NCBI RefSeq assembly: GCF_023343835.1
Contig: NC_064436.1
Coordinates: forward strand, 52,365,883 to 52,429,882
Source of the DNA: Lagopus muta
Lineage: Eukaryota > Chordata > Aves > Galliformes > Phasianidae
Length of the DNA: 64,000 bases
Direction of reading: 5' to 3'
The first letter of the stretch is position 1, and every line of letters begins with the position of its first letter. The notes beneath the pieces are model-generated. The model was not told the DNA's origin and searched no databases. It saw only the letters and a list, made by a program, of their open reading frames with translations. Of this stretch, positions 35,299 to 47,445 are shown piece by piece. A program made the translations under genes and the position numbers.

Positions 35299-38200
35299 AT
35301 GGTCTCCTACAAATTTAAATCTCCATAATTGAGATAAGACTCTAGGAAAGTAAAAACATTGTAAAAAAAAAAGCAAGGCATATAAAATATAAATATTGGA
35401 ACAATATATTACTGTTGACTAGATGCAAGCACAGGTATGTAAATGCTGTAAACATAAAAGCTATTTCCTTCTTCCTGTGGCAGTAGATTTTACAAAGTGC
35501 TTTCATTATTGTACTGCATTTCTATATGACATTTGTTGCTGGGATACTTTCTACTGTTCTACTGTTGTTTTCTACTTCTCTGTTTCTTTTTCTCTTTAAA
35601 TAACAAGAATTAGAATACTGACGTAATTCTGAGAAGAATGAAACATATCTTCCTGCAAATGGAAATAAAAGTCTCCATTGATAATGTGGTGTCTTTCACC
35701 AGATTGATACATATTTAATATTCATTATTGGATGGACTGCATGATGATGCAACTAGACTGCTTCTTTCACAAGACATAGCATATTAATTGTCATTATCAG
35801 AACAGATAAATTGATTTTAGCAATGGCACACTCAAGCAGAATTGTATCATGGTACATGATAATAGTAGGTACACAATCTAATGGATCAGGCTTTGGAACA
35901 GAGTAATCTGATGACTGTTTAAACAGTAGTTGTTCATGCAGCACTTACTTCAACAGTGCAATTCTAAGCATGAACACTGCAAAGAATTTCAAGTGCTCAG
36001 GGAATTCCCCAAGAAAGTTTGTTCTGGATGTCTATAGATCAGTCTTTGAATCATAGCTGTCTATTTAAGTGTTCAAAGGTATTTTGATTGCAAGATATAG
36101 CCTAATGAAGAACTTACATCAGGCCTCCCAAGGAATTGTCACAGATATTATCAGTAGTATTGGATGGTACTTGGACTGTTTAAAGAGATGTAGGTAAAGT
36201 AGAGGCATTTTGCACCTGTAAAACTATATTAAGTAGACTTCAATACGAAAAATACATTTTACTGGTTGAATTTGTTACCAATGCAGTTAATTGTAAGAAA
36301 AATATGTTTATGCTATTTTGCTGTCTTCTTTTACCATGCATGTTTTATAATGCGCTGAAGGAAAGCATAGGAGGTGATACAGAGCGGACAAGTATTAAGG
36401 TAGAAAGAGGTGAGGGTGTTGTTCTCCACCTACATATTTTTTCCAGCATAGGATTATTGGTTATTTTGCAAAAAAGCATTTTGATACTGTTAATAAACAT
36501 GAAACTATATCTAGTTTCCTATGAATTTTTGCTTTTGAATAGAATCAGAAAAAAAAAGGGTCACTGGGCCTGTAAAGAGCAGACTCTTTTCTGAGTCTAT
36601 ATAATATAAACACACGTTATGCTGAGGGAAGATGCATAGTTTGGTCTGTTCATTTCAGTCTTCATAATCTTGTGTTACCATCTTTTCTCTTTATGTGATA
36701 CATTACTAGTGATAATGCAAAGAGGTCTCTATAGGTGATAGAGATGAATCATTTGGAAATCAGTGAGACAAAATCAATACATCTGACATGTCCTTGGGCT
36801 GTCTGGCTTGCCTTCTTCAGAGACCAATTTCATCAGGCCAAGGAACTAGCAAGGGCAACCTTCATTTATAACTTATTCTAATAATTCACATAAATTAAGA
36901 TCAAGTGATCTTTTGTTCATCTAATAGAAGATCTTCCAACAAGAAAAGCTTTTTAAGATCAGAGATCACATGGTCATACAGACTAATGAACATCAGGAAC
37001 AAAAGGGTTACAGCTGAGGGGACACAAAACACATAAAAAATCAGTGGAGGTGATTCAGGATACTGTGGTTCTGTAATCAATGTTTTCATGCTTTATGTCA
37101 CTTTGGAGGGGAGAAGCTGCAATGCATCATTTGACAGAACTCTCCCTTCTTTGGTATGGCTAGACCCAGTCCTGAGGGGCTGATAAATACGACAGTCTTG
37201 TGAGATAAAAATAACAGAAAGGAGAGTTTAAGATAGGTCAAGATCAAAAAAGAATGAATAAATGGGATATAAGGCACCTAATAGTCTAATATTGTCTAAT
37301 AGGGCACCTAAATTACTTGTTTCTGAAAGAATAATGCTTCCAAAGCTCAGAGTAATAGAGATGAAGAAGGCAGACTATAACTGGCAGGAATTTTGTAAGA
37401 ATAGAGGACAGTAAATGAAATTATTTTTTTAAAAAGCTTTTTTGAGACGTTGCCTGTGCACTTTCACATGAAAAAGCAACTCCAATTACTCTTATCACTA
37501 GTTACTCTTACCTCTAACTACTCTTACCACTTCTGTCTTGATTCTGTGCAGTATTATTTCATTTAGTCATAGTTGTTAGCCAGCGTGGTAACAGCTGTAC
37601 TGAGCAAAGAAAAAGTAATATGTAATTAATTTTTCTCAAGTAATCAGCATTATATACCTGTAATACTACTTTCCAGATCCAACAGTCAGCAAATACATTG
37701 GTTTGTCTGGGGAACTTTGACAACCCTGTACACCAGGTTTTGAGCTACTGTTGAGCCAGTTTGAACTGTCTTTCTATAATATTCGTGGGCACGGACATTT
37801 CATAAAATCAAGACAAATGAAAATCAGATCTAATGCCTGTGTATGCTGAATTATAGTATTTCTGTCATTGAAGTTTCAAGCTCATAACAGTAATACTTTT
37901 CAATTTTAGATGATTTTTCTGTCAGAAATTCAGTTTCATCTTAATGAAATACTTAATGAGAATTAAGTATCTGCTAAAAGATAATACAAAAGAAAATAGA
38001 ATACAAAATAAAAGAGAATACAAAAGAAAAACTGATGGGAGGTTTAGAAAGAGAATGGAACCCATTAAAATTGTAATATAGAATCTTATTTCAACTAGTT
38101 TTGATAAAATTTCTTTTCATTTTACCTTACACATAGGTTTGTCCAGCTGATCTCATGTGGTGTATATTTTCTTTCAAGGAACGAGTTTGATTGTGAGGTT

Positions 38201-40270
38201 ACTTCAATGCTTTGATTGTGAGATTTCTGCTCTGAAGGATGTGAGTGGTGTCTCTTTGCGTGACTTTAGACTCTGACTAGAGTCAAAGGGTTGAAAGTGG
38301 GGCAGTGATTGCACAGTTGTGAACTTACCTATTAACAAAATGGAACAAAATAACAGTGGAACAAAGCAGAGACACTCAATCCTCTCCTAGCACTGTTGAA
38401 TCTGCTTTTTAAACTATATAAATTATTTTCCCCAGATGCAGTCGTTAATATAGATTTCAGCAGTAATCTATAATTTCTTTTGTAGTATTCACATAAAAGT
38501 TACATCACATCACTCCTCTCACTGCTTCCACACTGAAAACAGGACAAGCTTCCCTTGCCTTCCCACTGTATGAAGAAACAGGCAGTGTCCAACTGTGCAT
38601 ATGTTGGCTGGAATCTTTTGCTCAATTTTCTCTAAGACAAGGCAGCACCATTTTCTTCTCTACAAGCCAGTGCTGTAACAGCTAATATGCAAAGGCTGTA
38701 CAAGTACTAAACATAGTAAGGTATTAAAGTAGATAATGTACTTAATGATGGAAGTAAAGGGAGCGAGGACAGTGTGTCCACATTGGCTTCTTCCTCTGAT
38801 GCTTTTTTCCCAGTAAATAGGAAGGTGGATAGCACTGAGCTGTTTACTGTGATTCATTTAACCCATACCTATTTAACACAGTGAGGTATTCACACTCTTG
38901 AATATTAAATGCCACGATGTTTTGAAAATGACACATGTATTGCAACAAGGCAGACAGTGCAGATAGAAAGACACCGGTGCATATCCTCAAGAAATAAGAT
39001 AGGTCTTTGTTCACCCAAATTAAGGTCTTAATAAAATCAAAGAACACAAATGCTTGGCAAGCAGTAATGAGATTGCTTTGGGGATGTAATGTTTGGGCAA
39101 AAATAATTCTCTCTTTCAATTCTGTATTTCAAGCTGTTCAGTTGTGATTGTGACAATATTGTTTGAATGAATTATGTCAAATCCTTGCCAATATGTTCAT
39201 AATGACTGTCACCTGTGAATCAGAATGAAACTAAGTTCTTCCTGTAACTGTTTGGAAATGTTTGGAGCAGGCAACATTCTGAAAAGGAGGATGATTTTCC
39301 TAAAATACTTTGTACACATTTCTATGAGATTGACTGCCAGAAATACACTAATTGTAGTACTACACAGAAATTTACAGTGGCTGACGGTGTCTGGATTTAT
39401 CATCTGTAGAATAACATATATTCAGCATATTTGATATGGTTGTTTTAAAATTTTTCTTTATTGTTCTGTTTTATTTTAATAATTATTACCTACTGCTTTC
39501 TCATTCCAGTAAATATTTTGAAAAGCAAATTAAACTTCGCATAACTTCACATGCAAAGAATGACATGTTAATATTTTCTTGTGGTTACATATTACTCCTT
39601 TAAACTCCTTAAAATGGAAGAATTAAAAAACAGCACTGAATCTGCTGCCCTAAATTTACTCTGCAGTATCAGTTTCATTATTGTTATGAATGCATTTGGT
39701 TTGCTAGCTTTTTCCATATATTATAATCTGTAAAGCTTTTAGACTACTATTACTCCAGTAACAGACATTCAATTCTTTGTGCCACTGTCTGGGAAAGTAT
39801 GAACATTAAGAAAACACAGCTGGCAAAAGTAGTTAGTTTATCTGTCATGTGAGAACTAGTTCAGTTTCAGCAGTAATAAGTCATTAATGGTACTGTTCAT
39901 ACAGAATTATATATTGTCCCTGAATATTCTACTGCTGATACTTGAAGGAAAATCTACATGTTTAAACCTGTATATAAGTAAGTTTCCTTGAAGAAAAGGT
40001 GATCTAAATGTTCAAATAATTATAGTTAAACAGTTGTCTTATCAAAAGTTTTGTTTGTTTTGTACTTTTTAACATTTAAATACTTAGAACTTAATATTTT
40101 AATAAAGCTTCTTTATGCATTTATAATAAGTGTTATTTAAAAATCTGCAGGTATAAAGATGAGCCTTCTCTTTTGAAATATTGTAAAAATTTGATTAATA
40201 AACACAAATCTTGACAGATAAAAAATCAGAAATTGATTAATTAGATTAATCTCTTAAACTGCTATTACAT
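35299..40270. other. AT-rich DNA, no gene seen
   Basis: About 5 kb without recognised genes or interspersed repeats. Small local duplications occur near 37283-37315 (GGCACCTAA) and 37490-37530 (ACTCTTACC). A 6-bp-arm palindrome GACTCTGACTAGAGTC lies near 38270. Short frames such as 36304-36594 and 38844-39119 have no domain signature. Confidence 0.5.
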
Positions 40271-40530
40271 AGGTTACTCTAAAAGTAGTGCCTCTTATTT
40301 ATTGCCTTGGAAACTACAGGAGATACAAAGAGCGTAATAATGGGAGAACAAATTCTCACCTAGAAAACATTGTTTTTCACAATTTTCACCACAGTTAGAT
40401 AGGCATTTTCACCAACAATGAATAAGAGACTTCATGTGACATTTGTCGAAGTCTCCATGGTCATTTGGAACATCACTTGTCATCACATCACTGTCACCAC
40501 TGCTGATTATGCACCACCTACCAGCTCACT
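40271..40530 (-). mobile_element. Mariner-type DNA transposon relic, copy 5
   Basis: Minus-strand copy. Its 3' terminal repeat is at the left (GTTACTCTAAAAGTAGTGCCTCTTATTT), followed by AAACTACAGGAGATACAAAGAGCGTAATAA and ACAAATTCTCACCTAGAAAACATTG. It ends abruptly near CACCACCTACCAGCTCACTG, where CR1 sequence begins. The 5' half is missing. Confidence 0.8.
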
Positions 40531-40680
40531 GGCTGGGTCCTCACAAGTTCAGAGTAGAGGGGGACAATCACCTCCTTTGTCCTGCTGGCCATCCCTCTTC
40601 TGATGCAACCCAGAATGCCACTGACCTTTCAGACTACAAGCACACATTCCTGGTCTTCATCTACCAAGACCCCTGTAGCA
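40531..40680 (-). mobile_element. CR1 LINE internal fragment
   Basis: GGGTCCTCACAAGTTCAGAGTAGAGGGGGACAATCACCTCC and CTGCTGGCCATCCCTCTTCTGATG match 25931-26005. The part from 40636 (AAGCACACATTCCTGGTCTTCATCTACCAAGACCCC) continues further upstream in CR1 ORF2. Both ends are cut, by the mariner copy at the left and the LTR-like repeat at the right. Confidence 0.88.
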
Positions 40681-40694
40681 GAAGTGCTAAGTCA

Positions 40695-41087
40695 TGAATT
40701 GAAATAGTAATTGAGCACCTAGTAGGAAAGCAGGGCCAGTCTAGGGGAGCTCAGGTGTATGCATTGCACTTGAGTGACAGGAAGGGGTGGAACCAGGATC
40801 TCCCCCTTCCCAGATGTCATTTAAGGGTTGGCAGTGGAGGCAAGGGTGTTTTGCTGGGGGTCCTAGTATACCTGAGGCTTTCTGAAGGTAAGCAGTTTCT
40901 TTCTTTTGTTTCTGTGCTTATGGCTGTTGCATTTTGCTGTTCTAGTGTCCTATCTGCTAGTTTTTGAAGGTATGTTAAACATAATGTGCATCTCAAATAT
41001 CACCACGTGCTTAAGTTTAAGCAAATAAACTTGTGTCCATTTATTTAATTCTGAGGTTGTGATCCTGTGATCCTGTCCCAAATCCCC

Positions 41088-41092
<5 letters not shown>
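40695..41092 (+). mobile_element. LTR-like repeat, different family member
   Basis: The first part (CAGGTGTATGCATTGCACTTGAGTGACAGGAAGGGGTGGAACC) resembles the start of copy A at 10496. It is followed by CATTTAAGGG, a possible TATA-like box, and by GAAG|GTAAGC at 40888. A polyadenylation-type AATAAA lies near 41024 before a TTGTG-rich segment. Promoter, donor-like site and AATAAA in this order suit a solo LTR. No viral coding sequence adjoins it. The identification as LTR is inferred from architecture. Confidence 0.5.
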
Positions 41093-41118
<26 letters not shown>

Positions 41119-41119
41119 A
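41093..41119. repeat. 27-base poly(A) at end of LTR-like repeat
   Basis: Directly follows CCCCCCCTC. It may be a 3' tail acquired by retrotransposition of an LTR-derived transcript or an expanded A tract. Confidence 0.9.
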
Positions 41120-42253
41120 GGAATTTAAACATGCTATAAGATGGCAACTGACTGCATTTGACTTAAACTTTTTTCTTTCATCTCAAAAAGTACTTACAAC
41201 CTGTTCATTAACTTCTTGATTTCTAGTTCTAGCTAGAATCTTGAAGAAAGATAACTTTTCACCAAAGTAATGAGAAATTTAATCATATCTCACTTATCCA
41301 CCATGCTGTTTTTCATTCAGGACTATTGTTCTGTGCAAAAACACAACAGTGACCCTAGCTTTTCCTTAGAGTACAATGGAGGAGATGGTATCTGGCTTTT
41401 GTTTATAATATAGAGTAGAAGCATGAAGGAAAATGTTAAATTGCTTTCCTTGCATTTCCGCCCTCTTACTTGTATTAATTGTCTATTTTCCCAATTTTCA
41501 GAAATTGAGATGTAGAATGTTGTTGTCCCTCTTAAGTTTATTAGTTATGAACAAGTTCTTTGCCTCACAAACATGTATAGAAATGTACAAACACATATAT
41601 ATCTTTCCCTGAGAATTACTTCATATGTAGTCTGTTCTTATGTATGTTAACAGATCTTGTGTCTGAATTTAAAAATAAAATTCTGTTCCTTTTCTGTTTC
41701 TGAGTAAAACAAAGTGACTGCTTGCCTTTAACACAAGTTTCCCAACTTCAGATCTTAAGCAGACCAAGAAATCTTTTCTCAGTGCTAACCAAAGTGTGTA
41801 AATTAATACGTAGAGCGCAGAGTAACTCACTTCCCACTGCCTACTAAAATCAGCTTTATATTTTTCTTTCCTTCTCTTTTCATCTGTCTTCTCTGTGTAG
41901 TTAAGTAATTTCAAGTGAGCAACTTACTCCTATTTAATCAGAAAGTACAAAATATAGCGTCTTCTTTTTGTTTTTCATGTCAATGCAGGCAACGATATTG
42001 AAACTAAGAATCCTGAGGAAGTATTATGTAATTAATTGCTTTAAAATAATTCTCAAGGTCTTGAAGTCTCAAGACTTCTTACAGCCTTTCCTAAACTAAA
42101 TACTATTCCATTTTAATTAAATGCAACATTATCATTAAATTCCATACTAGAATTCGTCATAGAGAGTAAGAAACTTTAGAATATACAGAGCAAGAATTAA
42201 GAAAATGATTTCCAAAGAGTGCAAAAAACAACGTCTCATAATTTTAAAAGATA
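41120..42253. other. AT-rich DNA, no gene seen
   Basis: No recognisable gene or repeat. The minus frame at 41669-41914 has no identifiable domain. Confidence 0.5.
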
Positions 42254-42315
42254 TCATAGATTCATAGAATAGCTTGGATTGGAAGGAATCTGAAATATTG
42301 TCTAGTTCCAAACCC
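42254..42315 (-). mobile_element. CR1 LINE 3' terminal stub
   Basis: ATCATAGATTCATAGAATAGCTTGGATTGGAAGGAATCTG and TCTAGTTCCAAACCC are the reversed CR1 tail. Only about 60 bases remain, an extreme 5' truncation. Confidence 0.85.
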
Positions 42316-45300
42316 AGTGTTTACCCCCAAGTTTATAAGTAAATTTCCCCTTCATCAGCAGTGCAAGCCTGGTTTCTAAACTAGACTGTTTAAATAACAC
42401 ATAAATCAGTTTAGCCAAGCTGACATTCCCTTCAGTGATGTTTAAAACAAAACAAAACAAAAAACTCTCATAAATATACTCTCCTGTAGAATGCAGGAAC
42501 AAAATTATAGATAAGTTTCTCAAACTTGTGTTTTATCCAATAGCAGTTTCAAGCTAAAATTAACAACAGCCACGTAGACAGAGCATTTTTTTAATGTTAA
42601 ATTACTGTATATACTATAACTAACTATACAAAAAAGATTCCCAAACCCAGAAAACACAAGACCGTTGTTGTTATTGTTGAAAAACTTCTGTTTCTCATCT
42701 GTAGATGCAGTTTAGGACTTGTCTATCTGTTCTGGATATATTCCTTTATGCACGTTAAGGACACTTCTGTACTATCATCAACTGGTTGTAAAATCTGTTA
42801 TTTCTGTGGCAACTCTCTGAAATGGAAAAAACTGGCAGGAGGGAGAATGAGAAGTTGGCATCATGGATTTGAATTGGGAATATCTCAGAAGAATAATTAA
42901 ATGCAGGCATTTTTTCATGTAAAAAATAAATTTAAAAAATTCTTGGTTTTTTTTTTCCTCTTTATCTTTCTCTATTTGAAATTGTTTTATCCTTCATTTT
43001 CCTTGTGTAAAGGAGTCCAAGGAAATATGGTGGATGGATTTGAACACAATTTCTATTAAGAAACATGCTTTAAGTTTTCCTTATCTAAATATTTTGTTTT
43101 GACCGAAACACATCTGTCCATATATAATAGACAAATGCCTGTTTGGAATAAGTTATCCTTAAGAAAAGAATTTGAATGAGAGTAGTGTTAGATCTTCCCT
43201 AGTTTGAGTTCAGTATTTGTTCATGATCTGCGTATTTTAAAAAAATAGTCTTTGGTAAAATGAATTTAGTTTCCCTGCATCATACCCTTGCGTACAATAT
43301 TTCCAAGAACATTCTCAAAGCTTGTTACTGTATTTTAACCAGTAGAGACTGAGGATGACCTGGAAATGTCAAACATGTTTTTAAGTCTGGAATGAGTGAG
43401 GTTTCAGCTTTCAGGCTGATCAGAAATCAAGGATGGTAGAAGTACTCAGTTACTCAGTTTTGCCTTTTTTTTTTTTTTTTTTTTTTTTCCCCCCTCCTGT
43501 TTTTCCCCTTACTAGACTGGTTAGACTGAACTGTAAAACAAAGTGATTTTTAAATCTTACTGTCTTGTAATTTGTAAAAGATTTATCAAAAATGAATTCA
43601 GTCAAAGGTCAGAAGCAATTGCGATTACATTCAAATTTTAAGGTATTTTAGGAGGAACAATATGTAAGGTCAAATAAGAATACTTAGAAATCAAGCCAGA
43701 CAGGGAATAGACTTGCAGACTCATAATGAACAAAGAATGCATATATGGATAGTGATTTTCTGCAAGCGGTCATGCAGCAGTATGCAAATTCTGTGAGACA
43801 GTGAACCTCTGAAAAACTTGAATGAAAAAATACATAACAGAAAACAGCGAAGGAAGAGTCTGGCAAGCATATTCAGCTTTTGAAAGCGTTCATGTTCTGA
43901 GTTTGAGCTTACTTGTTGACCATCTTTTTGAAGATTAAATGAGTAACTGTGCTTCACAATCTCATTACGTAACTTTTAATATGTTCCTAATTCTCATAAT
44001 TTTTCAGATGAGGAAAGGCTGCATTCTAAATCAGAGTGTAATACTGGGAATTCTCTGCTGTCACTTGTTTACTGCAGAGAGAAATATTGTTATATTTAGT
44101 TTGATATTTTTGAAATTAATAAATCAAAAATAATTTAAAAAGTTAAAAAGATTTAATTCAGAATGTCTTTAAAAGCAACTTACTTTGAATTAGAAATCAA
44201 CAAATGAATACGTCAGCCTCAGACATGAATATTTCACTGAGTTATGATAAAGTTTGCAATATTAGGTATATCTCTCAAAACTAACAAAAATACGGATATG
44301 TAAAAATATTTAGTTTCCTTAGTTAAAAGTATTTTTTCCCCAAGTATTACAAATTTAGAAGTTAAATTATGTAATAAGGTTTTATAGCTCTGTAATTCTG
44401 GACATGCTTGATCTATAGAGAACTTTTTATTGCATTCCCTGATAAAAATATTTTATTATTGATGTCAAAAAGGGCAAGTCTAATAATGAAACAATATTGA
44501 TGTGAAATGAACATCATGATAATTTTAATTTGCCTGGATCATGTGGGAAGTTTTCAAAAAAATAGGATTCAGAAATCTGCAAACACTTCTAGTCGTATCA
44601 ACATGTGTCTTTTGAAGAACTAAGATAATGATGAAGATTTCATTTAAAAACAAAAATATCAGATACTGTACTTATTAAGGTAAGACGTTTATCCTGTATG
44701 ACTGTAAAATTCTTACTCATTTATATTACTCTGGAAGAGAGAAATTGCACAACACATGCAGCAGATATTATTCCATCTACCTTTTTTTTGTTGTTGTTTA
44801 TTTAGAAGATAAATTGCGTAGAACTGAATATCGTTATCTCTTGGGCATAAACCACACTCATCTCTTATCTTCCTTAATCAAGAGGGTATAGGTCATTTCA
44901 TGCCTCACCAATTTATGACAGTGCTAGACAAAAAAGGGCAGTTAATACACAGGTAACAAGAAATGCCTGGAATATCACATCATGCAAACAACTTAATTTC
45001 TTATTACTCAGCTTCAAACTTACTGGCATTTTTAAGATTAATTGGTTAGGCCTAACTTTCTTAGAGCTTGACTTTCATCTTATTCTACAGTATAATATCT
45101 ATGAGTAATACAACAAAAATGAGTGATGGTACCTATTTCTGAGTAGGATACCTTCCTTTAAAATAATCTGAATCCAAGTTTTGCTACCCTGACTTTTTAA
45201 AAAATACAGTGGACCTATTCTAAACATACAGGACTAATGACCAAATTGTCAGCTGTGTCTCCCGGGAAAATAACCATACTATTTTCCATCTCAGAATATT

Positions 45301-45901
45301 TTAATCAAAATAGCAAGAAGAGGAATGCTTTATTTATGTTCTTCAGGACATAAATATTATTCAGTAAGTTATGTACCTGAGCTGTGTTCTCAAAGAATGG
45401 CTTAGCCTGCAGCTGATTCTTAATGCGTCATTTATATGAAGACTTTAAAATTTTTAGAATACACAATTCCTTTAGCATATTGCACTTCAACATTATGGTT
45501 GGCTTCAGTAAGAAGTGCTTCTGAACTCATTAGCTGTTTAGCCCCTTGAGTAATTAAAGTGTTTGTCTTTCTTTTTTTTACCATAATTTACTCTGGGTAT
45601 GACGCATCTCAATCATATCCTGTAATGAAACATTAGTCTTGATAAGAATAGTTCTTTTTATTCTGACTTCATTTCTAGTATGTTTTGCTTACTCTTAGTG
45701 CTTCTTTAATAACAAAGGAATGCAGAGTGTAGAGTAAGTAGTGTTCTGTAGTATATAAAATGTCCTTTATTGGTCCAGTATGTGTTTTGAACACAAGCTC
45801 TCAACCTGATTATGGTTGTTCTTTAGAGACAGCTTTTGCAGTTGTAAAGCAAACAAAGGTGATGACAGTCTTCATTTAAAATGCAGAAGCTATAGAACAA
45901 G

Positions 45902-45906
<5 letters not shown>
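42316..45906. other. AT-rich DNA, no gene seen
   Basis: No recognised gene or interspersed repeat. An (AAAAC)n tract occurs near 42447-42463 and a T run at 43465-43488. Confidence 0.5.
43465..43488. repeat. Poly(T) tract
   Basis: 24 T residues followed by a C-rich stretch. Confidence 0.9.

Positions 45907-45942
<36 letters not shown>
45907..45942. repeat. 36-base poly(A) tract
   Basis: Uninterrupted A run followed by CAAAAACA and CCACCAACAAAAAAAA. No LINE body adjoins at the left. Confidence 0.95.
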
Positions 45943-45943
<1 letters not shown>

Positions 45944-45989
45944 AAAAACACCACCAACAAAAAAAAACTCTGCAACATTTTGGGGGAAA

Positions 45990-46394
45990 AAAAGGGTGAG
46001 CTGAGGATTGCAGCCTTCTCTGATTTGAACTCTGGTGCACCAGAAAAGGAGGGTTAAGGGCAAACAGTGCAGGCTGTGTGCATACTGCTCCTGGAAGCAC
46101 AACTGGAAGCACTGCTGATACAGGGGGAGAGAGGAAGGGTGGCTCCCCCTACTCTGAACATCCACATCTCGCATACTGGTTCAGGCTGTGACCTGGCTAT
46201 TCCACTGCAATCTACTTCCCAATATAGAGGACAACTCCTGTGCCTCTCCTGCCCTTTCTATCTCTAAATGTTTGTGCCCCTCAGTCATAATATTCCAGTT
46301 GTGTGATTTGTCCCACCATGTTTCTATGATAGCAAGAGCATAATATTGGAACATATTCTTAGATTACCTACACTATGGTTGCCATAGGCAGGTA
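45990..46394. other. GC-richer unassigned segment, possible old repeat
   Basis: Between the poly(A) run and the LTR, the sequence is richer in G+C than its surroundings. The part GTCCCACCATGTTTCTATGATAGCAAGAGCATAA (46310-46345) resembles the minus strand of the endonuclease part of a CR1-like LINE, but the resemblance is weak. Overlapping frames on both strands (45905-46174, 46067-46267) show no domain. Confidence 0.3.
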
Positions 46395-46938
46395 AGCTGT
46401 ACTGTGGTTTAACTTGGCAGGTGGCTAAGCACCACACAGTTCCCTCCCTTCCCAGTGGGATGAAGAAGAGCACTGGGGGGAAAAAAAGTAGAATTCATAG
46501 GTTGCGATAAAACTATACTAAGGTAGAGAAAGAGAAAAGATAATAGTTATGACTGTATATGTGAAAATATATATAATAAATGATGCACAAGCAATTGCTC
46601 ACCACTCCATCTGATCAATATTCTGCTAGTCCCCTGAGCAGCGGAAGAGAGAGAGCTGAGCTTCCACCCTCTTCAGAACTCTTTCCACAGGAAGGATGCC
46701 CTTCACAGGGCATGGGATATACCTTTGGCCAGCTTAAGTCAGCTGTCCTAATTCTATTCCATCCTATCTCCTTGGACACTTCGCTGCTAATGGTCTTGGC
46801 TCTGTGCAAAACTACTTAGTAGCAATTACAAATATTGGTGTGTTATCAACTTTTATTGTTTTTCTCCTAGAACCAAAACAACATCATACCAGACACTCTA
46901 AAGAATACAGCTCCATTTTAGCTAAATCTAAGACAACT
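46395..46938 (-). mobile_element. Avian retroviral-type solo LTR
   Basis: The segment resembles a common avian LTR seen backwards: ACTGTGGTTTAACTTGGCAGGTGGCTAAGCACCACACAG at the left, AGTGGGATGAAGAAGAGCACTGGGG, AAATGATGCACAAGCAATTGCTCACCAC, CCCCTGAGCAGCGG, ACCTTTGGCCAGCTTAAGTCAGCTGTCCT, then CAACTTTTATTGTTTTTCTCCTAGAACCAAAACAACAT at the right. The minus-strand assignment is inferred from a TATA-like element read on that strand near 46715-46722. No internal viral genes and no second LTR are visible within reach, so it is probably a solo LTR left by recombination. Class (ERVL or ERVK type) is not settled. Confidence 0.65.
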
Positions 46939-47445
46939 TTAGAAGGCATCTACTGCATGCTTGCTCTTTTTGCTAGTATCCATTATGGTCACTGTTGGAA
47001 ACAATGTTTAAATAAATACAAACTAGAAATCTGAGCTAATTCCTGATGTTTGCTCTAACGTACGTGTTATGTGCACTTTTTAATGTCCAAATATCTGTTT
47101 TCTGGGACTTTTGATTTCTCCATGCAGTATCAATAATGAGTGATTTGATTTGAAGCCCTATACGTATTTACTTAACAGCAACATCATCTGTGTACAAAAA
47201 TACATTTATTATTTGCTGTTCTCACAGACACAGCTGTGAAGTTATATCAACAAATAAGTATAAGAAAGCATAGTGGATGTTTTATCTTGTGCAGAATCCT
47301 AGCCAAGAGTAAGTACAGCAATAAAGTTATTTTAACAATCTTATAACCATTTATTACAGTTTGGAAGGTATTTGCCACTTGCATCATTTGATTGTAATAT
47401 ATTTCATTTTATCTGGAAGCTGTGGTGCACTGGGATTATTAAATC
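46939..47445. other. AT-rich spacer
   Basis: No recognisable gene or repeat. Confidence 0.5.

Noticed and set aside
45876..46174. Minus-strand frames with long Phe runs
   Set aside because: The Phe run is the translation of a poly(A/T) tract; no domain or splice context.
46615..46819. Open frames on both strands near 46.6-46.8 kb
   Set aside because: They lie inside the LTR and are explained by it; no viral gene domain is present.
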